The notes beneath the pieces were generated by a model. The model was given only the letters and a program-made list of their open reading frames with translations, had not been told where the DNA came from and did not search any database. The position numbers and the translations under genes are program-made. Below are positions 9,628-19,100 of a DNA stretch of 24,594 nucleotides, in pieces (within the stretch, counting starts at the first letter, position 1; every line of letters starts with the position of its first letter). Source of the DNA: Silene noctiflora (Eukaryota; Streptophyta; Magnoliopsida; Caryophyllales; Caryophyllaceae); the NCBI GenBank assembly GCA_009801015.1, contig VHZZ01001384.1, positions 72,910 through 97,503 on the forward strand, in the 5' to 3' direction.

Positions 9628-9984
9628 TTGCAATTGACGGATCGAGTTCTGTATCATTCTTACGAGATTTTCTGGTAGTTTTATCTTTTTTGTTTTGCCA
9701 TTCAATTCAACAAAAAGTTCAAAATACACTAGTTTTTGTAATGCCAGTTAACACAAGAACATACTGTTCTATATCATTTATTTTGTAGATTACTCCTGAA
9801 TCTTATGCAGTAATATATATTACAATTTTAGTTATCAAAGCAGTCTCCACATCTATTGTGTTCCGATTATACTGGTCTATATCCCCTCTCTGTTTGTTGT
9901 CGACCAAATGGATGTTCGAAGATTGCCTGCAGAATCTGCCTGAGTTTGGTTCATGAATTTTGTACAACTTTCCAAGAAATCAGG

Positions 9985-10090
9985 GGGGTAGTATGATTCG
10001 ACTCCTGTGAGTTCGAATTGCTGAGGAACTCTAAAGCTTATTTCAACATTCTAACTTCTATGTAGGTGGGGTTTTTTTAGTCGGGCAATG
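9985..10090 (+). repeat. Possible SINE fragment
   Basis: GTGAGTTCGAATTGCTG resembles a degraded Pol III B box (GGTTCGANNCC), preceded by GATTCGACTCCT and followed by GGAACTCTAAAGC. No convincing A box or tail was found. The call rests on resemblance only. Confidence 0.25.
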
Positions 10091-10379
10091 TTTTGTCATA
10101 CAAAGTAAGGCGTCTTATCTCCTTGAGTCACGAAATTATAAGTTCTATGTATGCGTTTTTGTTTTACTTTTGAATTATTTTCATATTCACATTTCTTTTC
10201 ATCGACGATGAAAACAGTCTTGTTATTGGTAACTTGTGTTTACAAGTACATGTGAAACTTCCACAGCCGGCAAATGACGACATTAATGACACGTCGCCTG
10301 AGTTTGTAGGGGGGAAAAAGGAAGGAAAGAAAGAGAGAAAATTATTGCATACAAGTGCTAATAATTTTATATGGATTAC

Positions 10380-10482
10380 GACCGAATTATACCATTTCAA
10401 TTTCTTCACAAGCATACTTAAAATATTATTATGACTGAATAGTACTATTTCAATTCTTCACACAAAAAACACACTTAAAATT
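10380..10482. repeat. Degenerate tandem duplication, about 50 bp x 2
   Basis: Unit 1 (10380-10428) and unit 2 (10433-10482) share GACYGAAT, then TAC(C/T)ATTTCAAT, TTCTTCACA and ACTTAAAAT in the same order. The units differ by small indels, so the duplication is not recent. Confidence 0.65.
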
Positions 10483-10926
10483 TTTCATCGTCAGGTGTTA
10501 TATCGACCTTGGTGGAAATGACCTTCATGGGAGCGTATTCCCACTGACTTGACTTGTTTCTTTACGATTTTCATAAGTGGAGTCGAAACTTGACTTATTC
10601 GGATACTTCTTTGCCCTACTCAATATAAATATATAAGCAAATCATAAATAATTGCTAATATAAAATGTAGTACTCGGTATCAACTAGTATAATAGATAAA
10701 ATCGTGAAAGTAACACCAATAAATCATGATCTAAATCTGAAATTTGTCATTACAACCTGCTGGTTTATATAAATGGTCAAGATTTTCAAGTCTTGAACAA
10801 GTTGTCAGCCGAAAAAAAAATGGAAATAAGACGCAATGAATCGTTTGCATTCAGTCAACGAATAGGCAAACTGTTGAGGGGGGAATTTTTTTTTTTTTTT
10901 TAAAGGAAAGAAAGTTGACGGAATGA

Positions 10927-10934
10927 TATAAAAA
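10927..10934 (+). promoter_or_regulatory. Candidate TATA box of the ARM-repeat gene
   Basis: TATAAAAA is followed about 30 bp later by a region that turns C-rich and leader-like. It lies upstream of the proposed 5' UTR exon ending at 11066. Confidence 0.4.
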
Positions 10935-11066
10935 GAAAGAAATTGGAGAAAGTCAAATTCAAATGACACGGCAATGCGGCATGACTATCTATAACTACAA
11001 TTTCACTGCCATGACAAATCCAAACATTTTCTCCACCTCCTTTCATTCCTACTGCCTCTTCTTCAG

Positions 11067-12383
11067 GTTTTGCCTTTTTTTTTTTTTTCCAAGTATTGTG
11101 AATTTCTACAAATTATGGCTTACTTTTTTTATTAAAATAGTGTTTGTGATAGTTATTATAATTAAAGGTAAACAAATGATTCCAGTATTTTGGTTGAGTT
11201 AGAATGAAGAAATTCTTATTCTTGTTTGTTTACCCGCCCTGGTGTATTGCTGCTTTATTCTGCCTTAATTTTGTTGTTGTAAAATTATGTGATGTTGTTA
11301 AATTACACAAATGTAAATTATATAAGTGTAAATATTATTCATGAATTGCATAGTATTTGGTTTACAACAATGTCCTATTTATACATAATATATAACGGGT
11401 AGTTATATTGATGGGACACATTGATTCATGAAGAGGCACTAATATCTTCCTTCACATTCCGTATATGTCTTACATTCCAATACCGTCAATATACTCCAAT
11501 AAATGTTTATGATGCAAATATCACTTCTTTATTCTGGAACTCTAAAAACTCGAAGCTTATACATACACCGTTCAGCGCCCCTTATTAATTTGATGCCTCC
11601 TGCCAGCCAGGCATTTTCCTTGTTCTCCTTTCGCCTCCGAATTTCTTCATTCAAAGGAAGGGTGGGGTTTATCATAATATAAGGAGTCGTTTGGTTCATT
11701 TGGGAATTTAATTCACGTAGGAAGTTACAATTCACATGAATTGACTTCCTACATACAATTAATGAGAAATAAGGTAAACTTGTTTGGTTGCCATTAAGAA
11801 ATTACATTTTCCATGAATTAAGTTCCCGTGTATGTTGTTTGGTTGGAGCATCTCAATTTCCGTGAATTGAAGAACGATGTTTTCCTTCCAGAGCTCTCGT
11901 ATTTTGGATGGATTTTAGTATGATGTACTGGAGGGAAAATGAGTCCCTCTATTTCTCTCCAACCCAATTTGCAAATTAAAATAAATTCCCTTCATTTATC
12001 CAATTATCCTTACCTTCCATTGAAACAGCCTCATCCAGACAAGGCATTAAGCCGTCGTTAAAGACCTGCCTTATCCGAAAAGTTGTCTTATGAATTTTTC
12101 CGCAAGGGCTATCCTTACCATTGGAATGCAATTGCTCTGTTCTCAGTGAATTGTCATGTACACAAAGCAATACTACCCCTCTGCTACAAATGCTCTAGTC
12201 TATGGCAAAGTTGGGATCAGTTGCAAACAGTCTTATCTCTTTACACAAACAAAAACAACATACGTTTTTCCAAGATGAACCGTGATGAGTTTAATCAACT
12301 GCTTACTACTACTCGAAAGTGCATACAGTTTATAGAATAGGTTCTTTTTGGTCTGAACAACGTTGTTTTGTATGTCTTGACAG
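11067..12383 (+). other. Proposed 5' UTR intron of the ARM-repeat gene
   Basis: The candidate donor is TTCAG/GTTTTG (11066/11067), after a CT-rich leader. The candidate acceptor is CTTGACAG at 12383, 31 nt before the ATG. The stretch holds a segment with three GTTTGGTT words and a hairpin (11689-11844). No protein-coding exon is seen, and in particular no U-box. The intron is inferred from splice signals alone. Confidence 0.4.
11689..11844. repeat. GTTTGGTT-bearing repeat segment with hairpin
   Basis: GTTTGGTT occurs at 11689, 11782 and 11837. Between the first two, GTAGGAAGT (11717-11725) pairs with ACTTCCTAC (11744-11752), and CAATTC pairs with GAATTG inside that. This looks like debris of hAT-type non-autonomous elements. 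Confidence 0.4.
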
Positions 12384-12414
12384 GAGTGCATTTGAAGCAT
12401 AACAAAAGTGCAGC

Positions 12415-13948
12415 ATGGCTTTGCATACTGATTTATCCGTAGAGGACACTGGTGATATTGATCTACACTTGCGAGGGTCAGAAGCTGATGCGTTGAGCAA
12501 TGCAGCCATGAAGTCCAATGATCAAAGACCAGCTTCTGCTGAGACAACACTGTCCAAACAACCTATATCTCTGACTAAAATAGCAGACAAAAGATGCAAT
12601 CGAAAAATTCGTCTTAAACCATCAAAACTTTCACCAATTATTATGTCAATACCAGCTACTGGAAGTTATTCCGCAGCCATCGAGACCCATGTCAGGAAAT
12701 TAGTTGAAAATCTGAAAGATACATCTATTGAGACTATTAGAGAATCCGCCTTCGAACTCAGGCTTCTTGCTAAGGATGAGGACAATAGAATCTTAATAGC
12801 AAATTGTGATGGCATTAATCCATTAATTGAGCTTCTTCATTCTCCAGACCTAACTATCCAAGAACATGCCGTGACTGCCCTCCTAAACCTGTCTATCAGT
12901 GATAACAACAAGATCATGATAGCTAATCTCGATGCAATTGAGCCATTGATACATGTTCTTCAGACAGGAACTCCTGAAGCTAGAGAAAATGCAGCTGCCA
13001 CTTTCAGTAGTCTCTGCAAGTTCGAAGAAATTAACATCCGGATTGGGAACTCCGGGGCCATTGGTCCTTTGGTAGAGCTCTTAGGAAACGGATCACCTCA
13101 AGGTAAAAAAGATGCGGCCACGGCATTGTTCCACTTGTCGACAATGACCGAAAATAAACTTGGCATCGCTAAGTCTGGTGCAGTAAAATACCTTATTGAT
13201 TTGATGGACCCAGCAATCGGGTTGGTTGATAGGGCTACTGTGGTGTTAGCAAATATGGCAGCTATACCTGAGGGACGGAGTGCTATTGCTCAAGGGGGAG
13301 GTATCCCTCTTCTAGTGGAAGCTATTGAGTTAGGTTCACCAAGGGTCAAAGAGAATGCTGCTGCTGCATTATGGCTTTTTTGTTCAGAGAGTAAGAGTAA
13401 CAAATATTGTAGGAGGATTCTCGAAGAAGGTGCTGCGCCACCATTGGTGACATTGTCAACGTCAGGGACGGCACGAGCCAGAGAAAAGGTATGGTACTTA
13501 CTGGGGTTTAAGTGAACTCAGCTTGCTTTACATGCCCTCTAAACCGGTTTTTGTCAAAGCTTAGACCATGTTTTGTCAAAATGATCTCCTGGTCAAGCTG
13601 AGCTTGACCTAATCCAACCCGAGCTCTGAGACTTAGAATCAAAGTGCTCGTTTGGGTCTGCTTTTTTTGTTGAGTTTTAACTGTAAAAATATTATTTTGC
13701 TTTTTATGAATTAATTTTAAAATAATCTCCACCTGACCTTGAATGTCACTTTTTTAGACTCGAACTTAAGCTTGATTTCAAAGGTTTGAGCCGATCTTGA
13801 AGCCATCTCAGCTTGGAGTTTTCCTTTATACTCCGTATGTAACTCTTCAAGATACTCATGTTTTTTTCATCCCTTTTTCGTGGTTATGCAGGCAACGAAG
13901 ATCCTCAATCATTTGAGAAATATACCTCGCTATGGTAGGAAAGGCTGA
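12415..13948 (+). CDS. Armadillo-repeat protein, PUB4-like C-terminal domain without a U-box
   Basis: Two coding exons, 12415-13488 and 13892-13948, joined in phase 0 (AREK then ATKIL), giving 376 aa. Residues 1-about 85 are a polar, Ser/Lys-rich segment. From about 90 to the end there are six to seven armadillo repeats, with typical stretches such as NCDGINPLIELLHS, AVTALLNLSISDNNK, SGAIGPLVELLGNG and GKKDAATALFHLS. As I recall the family, these track Arabidopsis U-box protein PUB4 closely, including the intron just after the AREK motif. No U-box or UND domain precedes them: an in-frame TAA at 12400-12402 lies just before the ATG and no U-box-like frame is visible upstream. ARM domains bind partners such as receptor kinases; without the U-box this protein should not recruit an E2. 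It could be an adaptor, a competitor of full-length PUBs, or an ordinary ARM-only member like At3g01400. The final exon ends NIPRYGRKG. Confidence 0.88.
13489..13891 (+). other. Intron 1 of the ARM-repeat gene coding region
   Basis: It begins GTATGG directly after AREK and ends TTATGCAG. It includes AAGCTTGA/GAGCTTGACC-type words common in degenerate plant repeats. Nothing coding is visible. Confidence 0.85.
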
Positions 13949-14604
13949 ATTAGCTGTGCTGAAACTGTGAATGACACCTAAATTGTAAGTGGTTTTAGTT
14001 ATGTATATACATATAACTTAAGGTTGCTATGGTACATTATTTTGTTTTTTTATGAACAAATCACCTCATGCTTTCGCCATCTCAACTGTGAATTGATGAA
14101 TGTATTGGATTAGAGAATGAATATAGCTAGCAAGGATGCTACAGCAGCATGTAAAAGACGATCGAGTTATTCCATTTCCCTGTAAAACAAGTCTCAAAGA
14201 CAATTTTGATGTTGACAGGTTTCACTCATCAGGTCCTGAGTACCGTATCTCAATGACTTTACCAGCTAAGATAGTTCATATTTGCATCAACTTCTCCTGC
14301 TTCTAAGTTTTGCCCGACCGCGTGGCCTTATTTTTTCCGTCTTTTATCTACAAAAATGGTTCATTGTGGTCTGTGCTTACTGTCTAGAGATTGCAGCGAT
14401 AGAACCGACTAGGAAATGCAGTGATACACTAATTAATCTTGTACAAAACTATCAATTGAAAAGACCTGAAACTTTGAAAGACATCTACTTGTTTTTCTTA
14501 TTCTTTAGTATAGATTACTAAAAACATAACTACGTACATAGGGCTTAATACATATGGAGTACTTTCTAGGATGCGTAATGTAATGTAATGTAATCTAATC
14601 TAAT
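13949..14604. other. Convergent intergenic region between ARM-repeat and GASA genes
   Basis: The two genes converge here, so both 3' UTRs lie in about 650 bp. Apart from the pentamer repeat at its right edge it shows no repeats or genes that I can support. Confidence 0.6.
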
Positions 14605-14607
14605 CTA
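14576..14607. repeat. Pentanucleotide microsatellite (TAATG)n(TAATC)n
   Basis: Three to four TAATG units are followed by three TAATC units. The array runs into the GASA stop codon (complement of CTA at 14605-14607), so the stop and the first 3' UTR bases on the minus strand derive from the repeat. Confidence 0.85.
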
Positions 14608-15242
14608 AGGGCACTTGGGCTTACCCTTAGAGCTAACCATATCTCTGTAACAAGGACACTCATGTTTGTTCCCAAACGTGCCTGAAGGAACACAGTTGCA
14701 TTTCTGACAACAGATAGAACAGTACTTCATACACCTTCCTTCCAACTCTGTTCTGCTGCATCTTCCCTTGCATTTCGGCCAACACCCGGAATCTGCAGCC
14801 ACAATCCAACATTGCATTTTAATCTCACTTTTGAAACACATAAATTATCAACTTCTAAGGCAGTTATAACTTTTGGGTTTACTGGATACGGTCAATCTCT
14901 GTGGGAGCTACAGATACGAGTATCTAATATCGTCGATGGGTTTACATTTAGGACTAATAGGAAAGTTTGAGAAGTTTTAACGGTTCTAGTGAAATGAAGT
15001 ATAAACTTTACAAGTGATTCATGGAACAAAGAAAAGATTCATGAGCATGAGCTTATGGAAATGCCATGGAAAAACTAGTTTACAAGGGCATGAGTCAATA
15101 AGTATTAAGTATACGATTGATTAGGAAACTACTTACTCGGAACAGCCGCAGTTGCATTAGCTGCAGCCATAGCAGGATGAAGAAAAGAGGCAAACAAGAC
15201 TATGGTAACTAAAACCAACATAGTTGCTTTACAAAGCTTCAT
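14605..15242 (-). CDS. GASA/snakin gibberellin-regulated cysteine-rich peptide
   Basis: Two exons on the minus strand: 15242-15137 (signal peptide and short linker) and 14792-14605 (mature domain and stop). They are joined as A + AT to give Asn36, for 97 aa. Residues 1-25 form a signal peptide with a cut site at about AMA/A. The mature part has exactly the 12 cysteines of the family, starting [11 protein letters not shown] and ending [15 protein letters not shown]. Length, cysteine count and the intron splitting signal peptide from domain fit GASA/snakin genes. Family members are secreted to the wall or apoplast and are linked to growth, hormone response (gibberellin in particular) and antimicrobial defence; which applies here cannot be read from sequence. 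One oddity is Tyr in the CPCYRDM segment, where I remember many members having CPCYRD or CPCYANM, so it is normal variation. The intron (14793-15136) begins GTAAGT and ends CTGCAG. Confidence 0.95.
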
Positions 15243-15249
15243 CCTATTT

Positions 15250-15251
<2 letters not shown>

Positions 15252-15281
<30 letters not shown>
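15252..15281. repeat. Homopolymer T30 (A30 in the GASA leader)
   Basis: Thirty uninterrupted T on the plus strand. On the minus strand this is a 30-nt poly(A) block ending 9 bases before the GASA start codon. Confidence 0.9.
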
Positions 15282-15282
<1 letters not shown>

Positions 15283-15315
15283 TAATACTGCAATACATTC
15301 TAGTAACTGTAACAT

Positions 15316-15324
15316 ATTTATATA
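15316..15324 (-). promoter_or_regulatory. TATA box of the GASA gene
   Basis: The minus strand reads TATATAAAT, a near-perfect plant TATA box, about 75 bp upstream of the start codon. That places transcription start near 15285-15295, just before the poly(A) block. Confidence 0.65.
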
Positions 15325-15329
15325 CAAGG

Positions 15330-16105
15330 AACAGAAAGGTGCATGACAGTAAATGATATGACATGGAAGTACATAAGACTACACATTATATACATGCATC
15401 AGAGACAAGTGTGAGGTTCCTATCCTTGCTTAGTAGTTACTTCTGTTCGGTCAGAATGACTTCACTACATTATTAACTATACTTACTTAACTGTTTGGGT
15501 TCGGAAATATCTATCCAGTGACCCTACTATGGTGGCACTTTGGCTGTAAACAGACTCGACATTTTTATCTATTTCATTTGTCGGGTTCTATAATGTCGGC
15601 TAGATGCGATAAGTATCGTGCATGAGTTCCGGTACTGTCCTACATCGGAACTAAAAAAGAGAGTTTAGAAAAGGAGTAGAGATGGCCGATAATTTCTGAA
15701 ATTCTCGGTATTTTTGTTGAGCAATTTGACATTATTGTCGATGCTGTACAAAAAAAAAACGCCCTTCCATTTTTGTGCATTTTGTTTCTACAAGACTAAT
15801 GCCAAATGATCATGTACATAACATACAAACACCCTCCTAGGCTCAGCAGATGCACTGATTTTGTCTACATTTTGTGTTCCAAAAATCGATAACTTACAAA
15901 TCAATATGAATGATAAAAAAAAATTGCCTATTTCGGCTATTTTTAGACCAAAAAAAACTTCTTTTAATCAACCTTCCTTGAAACTGCATTTTGCATATAC
16001 ATATGGTTTATGAAGATCAACCTCCTAGACTGAACGACGAGCACGACCGCTGTAACTGCACATCATTCTCCCCATCCTCATTTGATGACAGCAAATTTAC
16101 CTGTG
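15330..16105. other. Region between GASA promoter and LRR-WD40 gene 3' end
   Basis: The right-hand part should hold the 3' UTR of the LRR-WD40 gene (minus strand). The left part is the distal GASA promoter. AT-rich; I see no further gene. The plus-strand open frame at 15991-16200 is antisense to the last exon and UTR. Confidence 0.6.
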
Positions 16106-19100
16106 TCAAAAACGAGCCTTATATAAGCGATGAGGTTTTTGAAGCAACCTATGTTGAAGATAAGTGGAAAGGGAACAAATCCTTGACCAATTTACCTTGA
16201 TTATCTCACATTTTGAGTTTGATTGCCCATAAGATGCCAAGATACTCATGTTAAACTCCTGCCATTTGCAACAAAAGTAACATTTAGTAAGAGATACTGT
16301 ATTTTACATCCTACTCCATGAACTCCCTAGCTTGTGCTTCTGCGATGATATTTAGGTTTTTTCTGTTCCGATATTCAGAGATTTAGGATCAACCAGCCAA
16401 CCAATATTCTGGGACTGAAATAACGGCCAACAATATTACCCATGTGGCGGAAACTAAGAATTTTGTTCTCAACTGACCGAGTCAATTTGGATATCTAGAT
16501 CCATCAGGATCTGATCAGTTCCGACTAATGACATCTCTAGTCACACACACATCTTTGGAATTTCATTAACCGCTACTTCACAATAATGAACACGTCAATT
16601 TAGTAACTCATTTTTCCTTTTTAAATCATATTCCAAACCCCAAAGTTAGTAAGTTGGTGATTCCACTGAAAATGGAATTATCCCAGGTGACCGAAATTAA
16701 AGCCATTGACAACATATAAAAACTGAATCAAAGGAAAGGGAAAATTTACCCTGAAGGGATCACTCCTCAAGGACTGCACAAACATAGACTTATCTGAAGC
16801 TCTTCCCTGAAATGACCACAATGAACTTCATTAAGGTTGCGAGCGTAGACATATAAGAAGGCAAATTTCTACCCTCTTGTCTCGACTTGTATAAGATATG
16901 GGAGCAAGTATTACCTCAAAATGGACATCTCTCAACCGCCTTCCCGTCTGAGCACAGCAAACGCGCACAACATGCTCATCTGAACTGCCACTAATGATAT
17001 AGTCCCCCCCGTTCATATAATATGAACGGGTATAATTATGTGAACTTCCACTTGAAGCTATACCAAAATCTATGTTGAGTCTCCCGTCTGATGCCAAAAG
17101 CTGCTTAACCTGTTACATCACAAGTTCACAACCATGTTAAGTAATGTGCTACAATGTTCCCTGAATTAGGTTAGAAGTATCCGATATGCGCACTGGCAAA
17201 TTTATGTGTAAGAAGTTGGGACTTGGGGTCTAGAGATACTTTGAAAAAACGTGGTGAGTGTTACCCAATTTTGGTGTTGAGAGATCTAAAATTTGTAATT
17301 TTACTATAGTTTGAGAAGTCTAGTCTTCAAAGGGGCACTGTAAACATCTTTTTGGGTGCCACCGTGTCGCTGCCAACATGACTATTCAACTGTCATGTTT
17401 TTAGTTCAAAATAATGTGAGCAGTGAGTATCGTAGCATGTACAAATGTGGAGTGTCGGAAAAACATGGTTATCAGCAACTGATCACTATCAGGGACAGAC
17501 TAAAACAAGACTGATACTTGACTGAAGAAACTAAAACAAGAGATATACCTCATTATCAACAGCTGAGACTAGCAGATAATGGTCATCAGGGGAGAAGCAA
17601 GCCATGACATTGCCTCTTGAGCTAATAGCAGAGTAACAAGGTCGGATCATCCCTTGTCTAAGATCCCACATCTTGACCTTACGGTCAAATGATGAAGTTG
17701 CAAACATGAATGGAGAATGGTTTGCAAACTTGGCTACATTTATCGGTTCCTGGTGTAGATTGTTGAATAACTCAAACCGTTTTCCTGTGCCCATGTCATA
17801 CATAGCGACGTTTTTTGTGCAACCACTGACGACACACAGTTCATCTGTCGAGTTTATATGAACTGAAGTTAACTGCTCGAAGCTATCAAAGGTGATCGAA
17901 TTGGCTCTTTGATGATAGGAATCTGAACCCTTTGATGAAGAGTCATTAATGTCGTACAATCTCAATAAACCATTGTCAGAACCTACAAGCACCTGTTTAT
18001 TCCCATTTGCAGGAAGTTACATGCTGATAATCTGAAAGGGAAATTGACTTTGGAAAATAAACAACAATGTAATCTTAGTGCCTGAGAGACTGTTGTCTAT
18101 GGCAAGCCAGGTCGAATATGAACCTTACTCTTAAGATTATAGTGAGGTTCTTTTTGGATGACATATTTGAAAATCAGGTCTAGAATTCATCCGACCAAAA
18201 CATTGTTGCATATGCATGGTTCAGTGTTTGATTAAGTTTAGGTTCGGGTTCCGGTTCAGGAAACAGCTATCTGTTCTAAGACGCTAATGGTTTCAAATAT
18301 ACTATATATGGAACTTTAGCAACATTGGTCACAAACGAAGTCCATTCCTCTATTAACGTGAACCTAGAAACACGCAATGTGGGACCGACAAAATACTTCA
18401 CAATATAACACGCTCGCAGAGTTCAGTGAGCCATTTCAAAAAAAAAAAAATACTCGTATTACTTTAAAACAAAATATACCTTGGATGGATACTTTTTGAG
18501 CCAACATAGTCCTAAAATGCTAGTGCTTGCTCCAAAGTTTGGCATATAAGCGACTTGCTTCTGGTTCTCATGGTTGATCACCACCACCTCTCCATCCAGA
18601 GTCCCGAAAGCCATTAGGCTAGAGTTACAAGGATGGTACTCAAATTGCCTAGGCCGAAAGATCTTGCTTTCCTCGTTTTTAAAGCTGCTAATTTCAGAGA
18701 TGCGATGCAACTGTGGCCAAGGTGAGGCACCTAGCTTAGCTGCCAAAAGAGACTTTGAAAAACTACGTTGATTCATCTGATGAACAGATGACTTTCTTGA
18801 CCCTGAAGGTATCCGACAAGGTAATGCACGAGATGCAAGTTCACGATGATGAAGGATACGAGGAACACTCCCTTCTTGCTGTCTTTTGTATGGTAAATAC
18901 TCGAAATGTTTTGAATATATGACCCTGGCTACTTTTCTTTCCTTCGTTCCTACTGGTAAATTGTCTAAAACCAGGAGTTGAGGCAATGAAGAAATCATGA
19001 ACTCTCTATAATGTTTCTCGAAACATAGAGGTGAGGGATGGTGTGAAATGTACTTCCGTTGAGTTGTAGGTTTGAAATCTTCACTGTGGTCTATCTCTTG

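Larger units (their letters stand above)
9628..10920. other. Intergenic region: protease 3' end to ARM-gene promoter
   Basis: The protease 3' UTR should occupy the first few hundred bases; no single poly(A) signal stands out. A SINE-like stretch (about 9985-10090) and a degenerate tandem duplication (10380-10482) follow. The rest is AT-rich with no gene visible. Confidence 0.6.

Noticed and set aside
12083-12340. Open frame upstream of the ARM gene, tested as a missing U-box exon
   Set aside because: It lacks the Cys-Pro and hydrophobic pattern of U-boxes, and an in-frame stop before the ARM start blocks a simple join.
15991-16200. Plus-strand open frame of 69 codons
   Set aside because: It is antisense to the last exon and 3' UTR of the LRR-WD40 gene, whose frame fits its family; the plus frame has no recognisable domain.
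17673-17861. Plus-strand open frame inside the WD40 exon
   Set aside because: A shadow of the minus-strand coding sequence.
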